Notes under the pieces: model-generated
Told to the model about the DNA's origin: nothing
Database searches by the model: none
The model's input: the letters and a program-made list of their open reading frames with translations, nothing else
NCBI RefSeq assembly: GCF_029207565.1
Contig: NZ_JANCMW010000004.1
Span: 1 to 64,000, forward strand
Length of the DNA stretch: 64,000 nucleotides
Reading direction: 5' to 3'
DNA from: Marinobacter iranensis
GTDB lineage: Bacteria; Pseudomonadota; Gammaproteobacteria; Pseudomonadales; Oleiphilaceae
Shown here: piece after piece, positions 45,479 to 54,502 of the stretch
How the letters are laid out: every line of letters begins with the position of its first letter
How positions within the stretch are numbered: the first letter of the stretch is position 1
Program-made: the position numbers and the translations under genes

Positions 45479-47662
45479 ATGGAAATCAAAGTTAATTTTC
45501 TCGAAAACCTCAGGCTTGAAGCCAAGTTTGATGATTTCACCGTCGTCACCGACCAGCCCATTCGCTACAAGGGCGATGGCTCGGCACCCAGCCCGTTCGA
45601 CTATTTCCTGGCCTCGTCGGCGCTCTGTGCGGCTTACTTTGTACGGGTGTACTGCAAGGCGCGGGACATTCCCACGGAAAACATCCGCCTGTCGCAAAAC
45701 AACATTGTCGACCCGGAGAACCGCTACAACCAGATTTTCAGAATTGAGGTGGAACTGCCGGAAGATATTTCCGACAAGGACCGCCAGGGCATCCTGCGCT
45801 CAATCGACCGCTGCACCGTGAAAAAAGTGGTGCAAACCGGCCCCGAATTCCAGATCGAAACCGTCGAAAACCTCGACGAAGACGCCCAGGCCCTGCTGAT
45901 GGCGCCGGAAGGTGATACCAGCACCTACATAGAGGGCAAGGATCTGCCGCTGGAACAGACCATTGCCAACATGAGTGGCATACTGGCGGACTTGGGCATG
46001 AAGATCGAAATCGCCTCCTGGCGGAATATCGTGCCCCACGTATGGTCCCTGCACATCCGCGACGCTGCCTCCCCCATGTGTTTCACCAACGGCAAGGGCG
46101 CCACCAAGGAAAGCGCACTGTGCTCGGCCCTGGGTGAATTCATCGAGCGACTGAGCTGCAACTTCTTCTACAACGACCAGTTCTTCGGCGAAGACATCGC
46201 CAACAGCGAGTTCGTCCACTACCCCAACGAAAAATGGTTCAAGCCGGGACCTGACGACGAGCTGCCCGACGGCATCCTCGACGATCACTGTCTGGCCATC
46301 TACAACCCGGAAGGTGAGCTCTGCGGGTCCAACCTGATTGACACCAATTCCGGCAAAACCGACCGGGGCATCGTGTCGCTACCGTTCGTTCGCCAGTCCG
46401 ACGGCGAAACGGTGTATTTCCCTTCCAACCTGATCGAGAACCTGTTCCTCAGCAACGGCATGAGCGCGGGCAACACCCTGCCAGAAGCCCAGGTACAGTG
46501 CCTGTCTGAAATCTTCGAGCGCGCGGTCAAGAAGCAGATCATTGAAGAGGAAATGGCGCTGCCGGACGTGCCCCAGAATGTGCTGGATAAATACCCGCAC
46601 ATTGTTGAGGGCATCAATGCTCTGGAAGCACAGGGTTTCCCGATTCTGGTGAAAGACGCCTCCCTGGGCGGTCGATTCCCGGTTATGTGCGTGACGCTGA
46701 TGAACCCGCGAAACGGCGGCGTGTTCGCCTCTTTCGGCGCGCATCCGAGTTTCGAGGTGGCGCTGGAACGCAGCCTGACCGAACTGCTGCAGGGCCGCAG
46801 CTTTGAAAACCTCAACGACGTACCGGCGCCCACCTTTAGCACCCAGGCGGTGACGGAGCCCAACAACTTTGTCGAGCACTTTATCGATTCCACGGGCGTG
46901 GTGTCCTGGCGGTTCTTCAGCGCCAAATCCGATCTGGCGTTCTGCGAGTGGAACTTCTCCGGCACCAACGAAGAAGAGGCCCGCACCCTGTTCGGCATTC
47001 TGGAAGACCTTGGTAAAGAAGTGTACGTGACTACCCATGAAGACCTGGGCGCACCGGTATGCCGCATCCTGGTCCCCGGCTATTCCGAGGTCTATCCGGT
47101 AGAAGATCTGGTGTGGGACAACACCAACATGGCGCTGGACTATCGCGAAGATATCCTCAACCTCCATACCCTCAGCAATGATCAGCTGGCCGATCTGGCC
47201 GAGCGCCTGGAAGCCAGCCAGCTCGACAACTACATGACCATCATCAGCCTGATTGGCATCGAGTTCGACGAGAACACGGTCTGGGGCCAGCTCACCATTC
47301 TGGAACTCAAACTGCTGATCTGCCTGGCCCTGCAATGGCACGAAGAAGCCCAGGAATTTGTCGACATGTTCCTGCAGTTCAACGACAACACCGTGGAACG
47401 CAACCTGTTCTACCGCGCCATTAACACCGTTCTGGAAATCACCCTGAGTGACGAACTGGAACTGCCCGATTACCTGCCCAACCTGCAGCGTATGTTTGGC
47501 GAAGACACCATGGCCGCCGTGGTTGGCTCGGTCAGCGGCGAAGTACGCTTCCATGGCCTGACGCCCACCAGCATGAAACTGGAAGGCCTGGATAAGCATC
47601 AGCGGTTGGTTGACAGCTATAAGAAATTGCACGCGGCGCGGGCTGCCAACGCGGGTTTATAA
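45479..47662 (+). CDS. OsmC-YcaO fusion protein
   Basis: A 727-residue protein. Residues about 1-140 form an OsmC/Ohr-like domain (GDGSAPSPFDYFLASSALCAAYFVR, with the one central Cys of YeiE/YhfA-type OsmC, then DRCTVKKVV). Residues about 150-560 form a YcaO domain with the ATP-binding GKGATKESALCSALGEFIERLS and the SEIFERAVKK block, and about 560-727 a helical tail as in E. coli YcaO. YcaO proteins phosphorylate amide backbones; E. coli YcaO helps RimO thiomethylate ribosomal S12. No precursor peptide gene is next to it, so a natural-product role is not suggested. Confidence 0.88.
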   Translation: MEIKVNFLENLRLEAKFDDFTVVTDQPIRYKGDGSAPSPFDYFLASSALCAAYFVRVYCKARDIPTENIRLSQNNIVDPENRYNQIFRIEVELPEDISDKDRQGILRSIDRCTVKKVVQTGPEFQIETVENLDEDAQALLMAPEGDTSTYIEGKDLPLEQTIANMSGILADLGMKIEIASWRNIVPHVWSLHIRDAASPMCFTNGKGATKESALCSALGEFIERLSCNFFYNDQFFGEDIANSEFVHYPNEKWFKPGPDDELPDGILDDHCLAIYNPEGELCGSNLIDTNSGKTDRGIVSLPFVRQSDGETVYFPSNLIENLFLSNGMSAGNTLPEAQVQCLSEIFERAVKKQIIEEEMALPDVPQNVLDKYPHIVEGINALEAQGFPILVKDASLGGRFPVMCVTLMNPRNGGVFASFGAHPSFEVALERSLTELLQGRSFENLNDVPAPTFSTQAVTEPNNFVEHFIDSTGVVSWRFFSAKSDLAFCEWNFSGTNEEEARTLFGILEDLGKEVYVTTHEDLGAPVCRILVPGYSEVYPVEDLVWDNTNMALDYREDILNLHTLSNDQLADLAERLEASQLDNYMTIISLIGIEFDENTVWGQLTILELKLLICLALQWHEEAQEFVDMFLQFNDNTVERNLFYRAINTVLEITLSDELELPDYLPNLQRMFGEDTMAAVVGSVSGEVRFHGLTPTSMKLEGLDKHQRLVDSYKKLHAARAANAGL

Positions 47663-47757
47663 CGGCTACCGCCCCCGAACCAGGCGTTACCAAGACCTAT
47701 GGACAGGTGGGTCTCCGAGACCTAACTTGGCTATAAACGTCTTTAAAGGAAAACGGC

Positions 47758-48609
47758 ATGAAAGTTGGCACGGTTGAATCAGTCTGGCGTTACCCTGTAA
47801 AAGGGATGGCCGGCGAACGCCTGGAGCGCTGTGACTTTGATCATGAAGGGCTGAAAGGCGACCGTATCTGGGCGGTGCAGGACGTAAGACGTCAGGAAAT
47901 ACAGAGCTGTAAATTTCGCCCGCAGCTACTGCAGTGTCGTGCCCACACTCGTGGAAATGGCCAAAGCCGGTATATTGAGATCCAGTTTCCCGATGGCAAG
48001 CTGTTTCGGTGTGATGACCCCGAGGCAAGCATGAAAGTGTCCGTCCTGGTTGGCCACGACAGCCAATTGCGAACCTTGCAGCCAAAGGCGGAGGCAGACT
48101 TCTATCGCCGCTACAAACGGGACAGTCACACATGGCTGGATGAACTGAAAGCGACGTTCGAACGTGAGGAGGGTGAGCCACTACCGGATCTGGATAACCT
48201 GCCAGAATCCGTGCAGGAATTTGTCTCCCTGCAGGGTACGTTTTTCCTGGCCTCGACCTTTCATGTTCTGACCACCGCCAGCCTTGACCACATGAGGCAG
48301 GTGCATCCCCAGTCTGACTGGCATATTGAACGTTTTCGGCCCAACCTGATGATCGATACCCTGCCAGGAATAGAAGGGTTGGCGGAACAGGCCTGGGTCG
48401 GAAAAACCCTTCAAATCGGTGAGCTGGTCTTCGACTGCAGTGACCCGGCCCCACGCTGCGGCGCTGTCACCAGAAAGCAGAGCGGACTGGCTGCAGATAC
48501 CAGCCTGCTGCGCAGCATTGTGCGCCAGGCGGATCAGAACCTTGGTATTTATGGCAGTATTCTGAACGCCGGGGTGATCAATACTGGTGATGAAGTTCGT
48601 CTGATTTAG
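47758..48609 (+). CDS. MOSC-domain protein
   Basis: A 283-residue protein with an N-terminal MOSC beta-barrel (VESVWRYPVKGMAGERL) and a C-terminal MOSC domain (IERFRPNLMID; then CSDPAPRCGAVTRKQSG with the Cys residues expected to bind sulfur or the Mo cofactor ligand). It resembles YcbX/mARC proteins but lacks the ferredoxin domain of YcbX. AAGGAAAA precedes the start. It could act in reduction of N-hydroxylated compounds or sulfur transfer. It converges on the dihydroxyacetone kinase gene with a 4-bp overlap. Confidence 0.82.
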   Translation: MKVGTVESVWRYPVKGMAGERLERCDFDHEGLKGDRIWAVQDVRRQEIQSCKFRPQLLQCRAHTRGNGQSRYIEIQFPDGKLFRCDDPEASMKVSVLVGHDSQLRTLQPKAEADFYRRYKRDSHTWLDELKATFEREEGEPLPDLDNLPESVQEFVSLQGTFFLASTFHVLTTASLDHMRQVHPQSDWHIERFRPNLMIDTLPGIEGLAEQAWVGKTLQIGELVFDCSDPAPRCGAVTRKQSGLAADTSLLRSIVRQADQNLGIYGSILNAGVINTGDEVRLI

Positions 48610-50243
48610 ACGATCTCTGGCCTGTGGGCGGCAAGGCTCTCAAACAAACGCGCCACGGCTTCGGCTCCCGGGTCAATATGACCCTGAAGCTGCTCGGCAT
48701 TGATGTAGGACGCCCGCCCCACTTTGGCCTTAACAATGGTTGACGTATGAACGGCGCCTTTGCGTGCTGCCTCCGCGGCGGCCGCATAACCGTTATCAAG
48801 CGAGTCCAGGGCGGGTTTGAGTGCATCCACCATGGTCCTGTCTCCCAACTGGGCACCGCCAATCATTTGCATCCGGTTAAGCCCTTCTTTCAATGCCGCA
48901 ACCCTGGGTTGCCCGCTGGAAGCTGCGTCACCGGCGGCGGTGAAGAAAATGGCAAGCAGGACGCCAGACGAGCCGCCCATGGTCTGGCTGAGTTCTTGCC
49001 CGATAGCCCGGTAAAGCTGGGTGTGGTCCGCCAGGGGCATTCTCTCCAGGGCGCTTAGAAGGGCCCGGGCGGCGCCTGCCAGGGTTGACCCGGTATCGCC
49101 ATCGCCGGATTTGGCATCCAGGGCGTTCAGGTCCGCCTCGGAGTTAATCAGCACCTGGCACCATCGGGTAAGAAAATTCGCTGTCTGGTCGTGCCAGGAG
49201 GGAATGGGCTGAATCGGCATCAAGCCATCGGGCAGCTCTTTGACTGCAACCGGTCTTACCGCTTTGCAGCCAGGCCAGGCGCTGGGGCTGCAGGGGGCTA
49301 CAAGAAGGGCTTCATCTTCCTCATTCACAGGGTAGACAGAAACCGAGAACCCCCGCATATCCAGCGACGTCATCATCGGAGCAGGCCCAACAATGAGTTT
49401 CAGTTGTTTTGCAATGGAAGAGGACAACAGTTCATTGGCTAGAACAGACATCTCGAGGGTTGAGGCGCCGCCCAGATTGTTCAGCAGCGCCACGTGGGGC
49501 TGCTTGCCCATAGTCGTTGCAAGTTTCCCCGCGACGGCGGCAATGGCGTTTTTTGCACCATCGTAAGGAACCTGCTCGACACCAGCTTCACCATGAATAC
49601 CCAGCCCCAGCTCTGCCATTCCGGCGGGAATGCGGTGTTCCTTGGGGGACCCGGGAACTGTGCAGGTATCCAGCGACATACCGATGCTGTGGATGTTTCC
49701 GATCACCCTTTCGGCGGTTCGGGTAAGTACCTGCAGGTCTGCACCCCGCTCGGCCAGCGCGCCGACGATCTTGTGGACAAAGAGAGTACCTGCAATCCCT
49801 CGTGCCTGGGGCAGATCAGGCAGCGCGATGTCGTCATCCACTACCACCATGGTGACCTTATGGCCAAAGGCGCGAGCGCGTTCGGCGGCCAGCCCGAAAT
49901 TCAGGCGGTCGCCGGTGTAGTTCTTGACGATCAGCAGGCACCCGGCAGGCCCGGTCACCGCCAGAATGCCGGCCAGAACGGCATCCACTGAAGGCGAGGC
50001 GAACACATCGCCGCAAACCGCAGCCGTCAGCATACCCTGGCCGACAAATCCGGCATGGGCGGGTTCGTGTCCGGAGCCGCCGCCGGAAATCAGCGCGACC
50101 CTGGATTTGTCCCAGTCGGCCCGCACTACCACCCGAATGTGCGGATAGCCGTCCAGGCGGGCCAACTGGCCACCGGACGCCCTGACAAGGCCGTCGATGG
50201 CTTCGGTGACCGTGTCTTCTTTGCGGTTGATGAATTGACTCAT
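48606..50243 (-). CDS. ATP-dependent dihydroxyacetone kinase (DhaK-DhaL fusion)
   Basis: A 545-residue single-chain glycerone kinase. The DhaK part (about 1-330) has GGGSGHEPAHAGFVG and the substrate-linking His217 in GIHGEAGVEQ. The DhaL part (about 350-545) has the Mg-ADP site DAKSGDGDTGSTLAG and GGSSGVLLAIF. It converts dihydroxyacetone, and possibly other short-chain ketoses, to the phosphate using ATP rather than the PTS. It is the last gene of the ABC uptake operon and overlaps the ATPase gene by ATGA, strongly linking uptake with phosphorylation. Confidence 0.9.
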   Translation of the reverse strand: MSQFINRKEDTVTEAIDGLVRASGGQLARLDGYPHIRVVVRADWDKSRVALISGGGSGHEPAHAGFVGQGMLTAAVCGDVFASPSVDAVLAGILAVTGPAGCLLIVKNYTGDRLNFGLAAERARAFGHKVTMVVVDDDIALPDLPQARGIAGTLFVHKIVGALAERGADLQVLTRTAERVIGNIHSIGMSLDTCTVPGSPKEHRIPAGMAELGLGIHGEAGVEQVPYDGAKNAIAAVAGKLATTMGKQPHVALLNNLGGASTLEMSVLANELLSSSIAKQLKLIVGPAPMMTSLDMRGFSVSVYPVNEEDEALLVAPCSPSAWPGCKAVRPVAVKELPDGLMPIQPIPSWHDQTANFLTRWCQVLINSEADLNALDAKSGDGDTGSTLAGAARALLSALERMPLADHTQLYRAIGQELSQTMGGSSGVLLAIFFTAAGDAASSGQPRVAALKEGLNRMQMIGGAQLGDRTMVDALKPALDSLDNGYAAAAEAARKGAVHTSTIVKAKVGRASYINAEQLQGHIDPGAEAVARLFESLAAHRPEIV

Positions 50244-51250
50244 GTTGTGGTCCTCGGAGGAATGCGAGCGCCATTGGCGTCAAAATAAAAGGGATTCTGC
50301 GGGCGGATCGGAACAATATCCCCGGGCTTCAGCTCGGTGTGGGCGTCGGTGACAGTAATCAGTTTGTGGTCCTTGAAAGCCAGATGCAGGCGGGTCTGGT
50401 CCCCCAGGCGTTCCACCCGCTGGACGAGGCTGCTTTCGCCCTCGCCCTGTTTGATCTGCTCCGGTCGCAGACCAATCTCGGTGGCATTCTCAGGAGCACC
50501 AGGGAACAAGTTCGCGGGAATCAGGTTGATGCGGGGCTGCCCCAGGCGGCTGGCGGCGTAAATGCTGACCGGGTTTTCGTAGATTTCACGGGGCGTGCCA
50601 AACTGGACCAGCCGGCCATGATCCAGAACGCCAACATGGGTGGCCATGGTCATGGCTTCAATCTGGTCATGGGTCACGTACAGGAAAGTGGCGCCTGCCC
50701 TGGCCTGTATGTTCTTTATCTCAATCCGCAGGTCGGCTCGCAATTTGGCATCAAGGGAACTCAGGGGTTCGTCCATCAGGAAGACCGCCGGATTGCGTAC
50801 CAGGGCGCGGCCAATCGATACACGCTGCATTTCCCCACCGGAAAGCTCCGTGGCCCTGTTGTTGAGTTTATGGCCAATCTGTAGGATGCCGGCGACTTCG
50901 TTGACCTTACGGTCAATCTGAACTTGCGGCGTCTTGAGCTGGGGGGATTTGAGCGGGAATTCCAGGTTCTCCCGAACCGTCAGGTGCGGGTACAGGGAAT
51001 ATTGCTGGAACACCATCGCCACATTGCGCTGGGCCGGTGTCAGGGCGGTGACATCCAGGCCACCAATGAAGACTCGTCCTGAATCCGGCCGGTCAAGCCC
51101 GGACACCATGCGCAAGGTGGTGGTTTTACCGGCACCCGTCGGGCCCAGTAAGACCACAAACGAGCCATCGGGCACGGTCATGGTCAGATTGTCCAGCGCT
51201 GTGTCTGAACCAAAGGATTTCGACACCCCGGTCAATGTTACTTCAGCCAT
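50240..51250 (-). CDS. ABC transporter ATPase, GlpT-like
   Basis: A 336-residue carbohydrate-type ATPase: Walker A GPTGAGKTT, signature LSGGEMQRVSIGRAL, Walker B VFLMDEP, and a C-terminal TOBE region. It is the second of two ATPases in this operon, as in the rhizobial glycerol importer GlpS/GlpT, where both are needed. Its start overlaps the upstream ATPase gene by eight bases and its stop overlaps the kinase gene. Confidence 0.88.
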   Translation of the reverse strand: MAEVTLTGVSKSFGSDTALDNLTMTVPDGSFVVLLGPTGAGKTTTLRMVSGLDRPDSGRVFIGGLDVTALTPAQRNVAMVFQQYSLYPHLTVRENLEFPLKSPQLKTPQVQIDRKVNEVAGILQIGHKLNNRATELSGGEMQRVSIGRALVRNPAVFLMDEPLSSLDAKLRADLRIEIKNIQARAGATFLYVTHDQIEAMTMATHVGVLDHGRLVQFGTPREIYENPVSIYAASRLGQPRINLIPANLFPGAPENATEIGLRPEQIKQGEGESSLVQRVERLGDQTRLHLAFKDHKLITVTDAHTELKPGDIVPIRPQNPFYFDANGARIPPRTTT

Positions 51251-52340
51251 GTTGGAGCACCCCCTGATTGGCTTCAGACAGCAGCGCCCGGCCAGACGCC
51301 GCGTCGAACAGTGTCACGGTACGGGCATCAAATTTAAGGCCGGTCAACTCCCCGACCCTTGCTCTCTCGTGGCTTTCAATCCTGGCCTTGACCGGTCCGT
51401 TGGGTGTATCCAGGCTGACGATCTGGGTGGTGCCAAGGTACTCGGTGGCCACAATCCGGCCCTTGTAGGGGGCGGTGCTGTCCAGGCGGATGTGTTCCGG
51501 GCGAATGCCGAAGGTCAGTTCGCCCTGGGTGCCTTCCAGAAGCTTTGGAACCTCAAGCTCGGTGCCGTCGAGAGTCACTTTGTCCATACCGTTGCCGACC
51601 ATGCCGTGGAACTCGAGAAAGTTCATCGGCGGCGATCCAATAAACTGGGCCACAAATTTGGTGGCCGGCCAGTCGTAGATTTGCTGGGGTACGCCGAATT
51701 GCTCGACAACACCCTGATCCATCACCACGATCTTGTCGCCCATCTGCATGGCTTCCAACTGGTCGTGGGTAACGTAAACCGTGGTGGACCCCATCCGGTC
51801 ATGCAGCGCCCGCAATTCTTCCGACATGTGTTCGCGGAACTCCGCATCCAGTGCCCCCAGTGGTTCATCCATGAAAAAGGCCTTGGGTTCCCGCACAATG
51901 GCCCGCCCCAGCGCAACCCGTTGTCGGTCGCCGCCAGACAGGCCGCCGACCGGCCGGTTAAGGATGTTTTCAATGCCCAGAATGCGGGCCACCTCAACCA
52001 CCTTTTTACGGGCCTCGGCCCGGGACATGCCCTGGCTTATCAGCGGGTAGCTGATGTTCTTGCCTACATTCATATGGGGGTAAAGAGCGAACATCTGGAA
52101 CACGAAAGCGATATCCCTCTGGCTGGCGGGCTTCTGGCCAACTTCTTCACCGTCGATGTAAATCTCACCGCTGGTGGGCAGTTCAAGCCCCGCCATCATT
52201 CGGAGAGTGGTGGTTTTACCGCAACCTGAGGGCCCCAGGAGCATGAAGAATTCGCCGTCCTCGATGGTAAAACTGGAGGATTCGACCGCCGTAAAAGCCC
52301 CGAACTCCTTGCGCACGTTTTCAATTCTGATCTGTGCCAT
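51243..52340 (-). CDS. ABC transporter ATPase, GlpS-like
   Basis: A 365-residue carbohydrate-type ATPase: Walker A GPSGCGKTT, signature LSGGDRQRVALGRAI, Walker B AFFMDEP and a TOBE-type C-terminal region. It most resembles UgpC/MalK-type ATPases and GlpS of glycerol importers. GGAG precedes the ATG, which lies three bases after the DUF2160 stop. It would pair with the second ATPase as a heterodimer. Confidence 0.88.
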   Translation of the reverse strand: MAQIRIENVRKEFGAFTAVESSSFTIEDGEFFMLLGPSGCGKTTTLRMMAGLELPTSGEIYIDGEEVGQKPASQRDIAFVFQMFALYPHMNVGKNISYPLISQGMSRAEARKKVVEVARILGIENILNRPVGGLSGGDRQRVALGRAIVREPKAFFMDEPLGALDAEFREHMSEELRALHDRMGSTTVYVTHDQLEAMQMGDKIVVMDQGVVEQFGVPQQIYDWPATKFVAQFIGSPPMNFLEFHGMVGNGMDKVTLDGTELEVPKLLEGTQGELTFGIRPEHIRLDSTAPYKGRIVATEYLGTTQIVSLDTPNGPVKARIESHERARVGELTGLKFDARTVTLFDAASGRALLSEANQGVLQHG

Positions 52341-52343
52341 GGG

Positions 52344-52532
52344 CTACTCCGGGAAGTGGCTGACGGTGAGAAACATCACCGTGCCAACCAGAATGACAAT
52401 GAAAGAATAGGTGTAGAGCGTCATCCAGAACGGCTGCATCAGCATCAGCACCCCCACTCCAATCAGCACGGATGCCACCATTTCCCAGGGGCCGCGGCGG
52501 ATGTCCAGAAGGCCACGAATAAAAGCATTCAT
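52344..52532 (-). CDS. Small membrane protein DUF2160
   Basis: A 62-residue protein with two predicted membrane helices (about 19-35 and 39-57). Its family, DUF2160, is found almost only inside glycerol-type ABC operons, between permease and ATPase or binding-protein genes, as here. It presumably stabilises or assists the permease complex. The ATG overlaps the permease stop codon (ATGA). Confidence 0.85.
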   Translation of the reverse strand: MNAFIRGLLDIRRGPWEMVASVLIGVGVLMLMQPFWMTLYTYSFIVILVGTVMFLTVSHFPE

Positions 52533-53467
52533 TTGCGAACCGCTCCAAAAGTAATGCCGCGCAACAGGTGCTTGCGCAAAAGAATGGTGAACACCATGAC
52601 CGGTACCAGGAAGACAGTGGCGCCGGCGGCCACCGCAGGCCAGTCTTTGCCGCTAACACCAATAATGGTGGGAATGAACGGTGGCGCAGTCTGTGCGGTA
52701 CCCGACGTCAGTAACACCGCAAAAGCATACTCATTCCACGCAAAAATCAGGCAGAAAATGGCAGTGGAGGCAATGCCGGTGGCAGCCTGCGGCAGTACCA
52801 CCTTGTAGAAGGCCTGGAACCGGGTGTAACCGTCAATCAGGGCCGCTTCCTCGTATTCGATCGGGATTTCGTCAATGAAGCCCTTCAGTAGCCAGACCGA
52901 CAGTGACAGGTTTACGGCGGTGTAAAGCAGAATCATGCCCAGATGGGTGTCGTTCAGACCCAGGCTGCGGAACATAAGGAAGATGGGGATGGCCACGGCA
53001 ATGGGTGGCATCATCCGGGTGGACAGGATGAAAAACAGAAGGTCATCCTTGAGCGGCACCCGGAAACGACTGAAGGCATAGGCAGCGGCCGTTCCCAGGA
53101 TCATGCACAGGGCCGTCGAGCCAAACCCGATAATCACCGAGTTCATGAACCGTTCGCCATACCGGGACGGGCCGGCAATCACCATGCCCTGGTCGTGAAC
53201 GATGGCTTCATACCAGGTGGCTCCTTCACTCACCTGGGCCAGCGTTTCTTCGGTGGCGCGGGTGCGTTCGGTAAACAGGTTTACATAGCCTTCCAGCGTG
53301 GGGTCAAAGACCACTTTGGGCGGGTAGGCAATGGCGTCTGACGGCGACTTGAAGCCGGTCGCGATGATCCACAGCAGGGGGATGATGGTGATCAGCGCAT
53401 AACCGACCACCAGAATGCTCGCGACCCACTTGGTGCGCCCGGATGGCTCCATAACTGAGGCCTTCAT
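52529..53467 (-). CDS. ABC transporter permease, GlpQ-like
   Basis: A 312-residue membrane permease with six helices, of the MalG/UgpE class. The EAA loop reads YEEAALIDGYTRFQAFYKVVLP. A large extracytoplasmic loop follows the first helix (about 35-90), as in glycerol-type permeases. Its start overlaps the stop of the other permease gene by ATGA. Confidence 0.9.
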   Translation of the reverse strand: MKASVMEPSGRTKWVASILVVGYALITIIPLLWIIATGFKSPSDAIAYPPKVVFDPTLEGYVNLFTERTRATEETLAQVSEGATWYEAIVHDQGMVIAGPSRYGERFMNSVIIGFGSTALCMILGTAAAYAFSRFRVPLKDDLLFFILSTRMMPPIAVAIPIFLMFRSLGLNDTHLGMILLYTAVNLSLSVWLLKGFIDEIPIEYEEAALIDGYTRFQAFYKVVLPQAATGIASTAIFCLIFAWNEYAFAVLLTSGTAQTAPPFIPTIIGVSGKDWPAVAAGATVFLVPVMVFTILLRKHLLRGITFGAVRK

Positions 53468-54411
53468 CTCTGTTTCACCTTATTGAGGGCTTTTACGTAG
53501 ATTGACGCCAACCCGAAAACAGTGACGAACAGGATCACCGCATAGGCGGAGGAATAGCCGGTACGCCATTTTTCGAAGGCTTCACGTTTGAGATTGATGG
53601 AAGTCAGTTCAGTCACCGATCCGGGGCCGCCACCGGTCAACTGCACTACCAAGTCGAACATCTTGAAGTTCTCGATGCCCCGAAACAGTACCGCCAACAT
53701 CAGAAATGGCAGCACCATGGGAACGGTTATGGTCCAGAACTGTCGCCAGTGGCTGGCGCGGTCGCACTCGGCGGCCTCATAAAGACTCTCCGGAATCGAT
53801 CGCAGGCCTGCGAGGCAAATCAGCATGACGAACGGCGTCCACATCCAGGTGTCGGCAATCACGATAGCCCAGGGCGCCAGGTTCACATCGCCAATCATGG
53901 AAAAGCTCGCCGGATCGGTGCCGGTCAGGAACCCTACCGCGTAATTGAACAGGCCGATCTGAGGCTGGTACAGGAATGTCCAGAAATTGCCCACCACCGC
54001 AGGTGACAGCATCATTGGCAGCACTATGATGGTGGTCCAAAGGTTGTTGCCCTTGAATTTCTTGTTGATCAGATAGGCCAGCGTGAAACCAATCAGCACC
54101 TGGATCAGGATGGTCCAGAACAGAAAATGCGCGGTAGCCTGCATGGTGTTCCAGATATCCGGATCCGAGAGGATGCGTTCGTAGTTGCGTAAACCAACCC
54201 AGTCAACGTCGTTGTTCGGGCGGTTTACGCGGTAGTTGGTGAAGCTCAGCCAGATGGTTCGCAGCAGTGGGTAGATATTGACGGCCAGTAGCAGAAAAAT
54301 CGTAGGTGCAACAAATATCCAGGCGATGGAACGGTCGGATAATCCGCGGATGCGCCTTGCCACAGGTTCTGGTGTTGCCTCAGCTGCTTTGCTGATTTGA
54401 GACTGAATCAT
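53464..54411 (-). CDS. ABC transporter permease, GlpP-like
   Basis: A 315-residue membrane permease of the MalF/UgpA class with six helices and EAA loop LYEAAECDRASHWRQFWTITVPMV. The ATG at 54411 follows AGAGGA, which lies at the foot of a strong stem-loop; a GTG at 54429 is less likely. It forms the channel together with the second permease. Confidence 0.88.
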   Translation of the reverse strand: MIQSQISKAAEATPEPVARRIRGLSDRSIAWIFVAPTIFLLLAVNIYPLLRTIWLSFTNYRVNRPNNDVDWVGLRNYERILSDPDIWNTMQATAHFLFWTILIQVLIGFTLAYLINKKFKGNNLWTTIIVLPMMLSPAVVGNFWTFLYQPQIGLFNYAVGFLTGTDPASFSMIGDVNLAPWAIVIADTWMWTPFVMLICLAGLRSIPESLYEAAECDRASHWRQFWTITVPMVLPFLMLAVLFRGIENFKMFDLVVQLTGGGPGSVTELTSINLKREAFEKWRTGYSSAYAVILFVTVFGLASIYVKALNKVKQR

Positions 54412-54426
54412 GAGCTCGGGTCCTCT

Positions 54427-54458
54427 CACCGCAGAGAGCCAGGAAGCTCTCCACGGTG
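54427..54458 (-). promoter_or_regulatory. Intercistronic stem-loop between binding-protein and permease genes
   Basis: On the minus strand CACCG, TG, GAGAGC, a six-base loop, GCTCTC, TG, CGGTG form an 11-base-pair stem with a 2-by-2 internal loop. It lies between the binding-protein stop and the permease start, directly before the permease ribosome-binding site. Similar elements (for example malE-malF) stabilise upstream mRNA and lower downstream translation, giving more binding protein than permease. Confidence 0.6.
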
Positions 54459-54502
54459 GACTGGGTTCTCAGGTAGGTCGGAGCGTTCAATGATGGCAGG
54501 TG

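Noticed and set aside
46379..47632. Open frame of 417 codons antisense to the OsmC-YcaO gene
   Set aside because: His/Gln/Val-rich composition typical of a shadow frame in GC-rich DNA; the sense gene is well supported.
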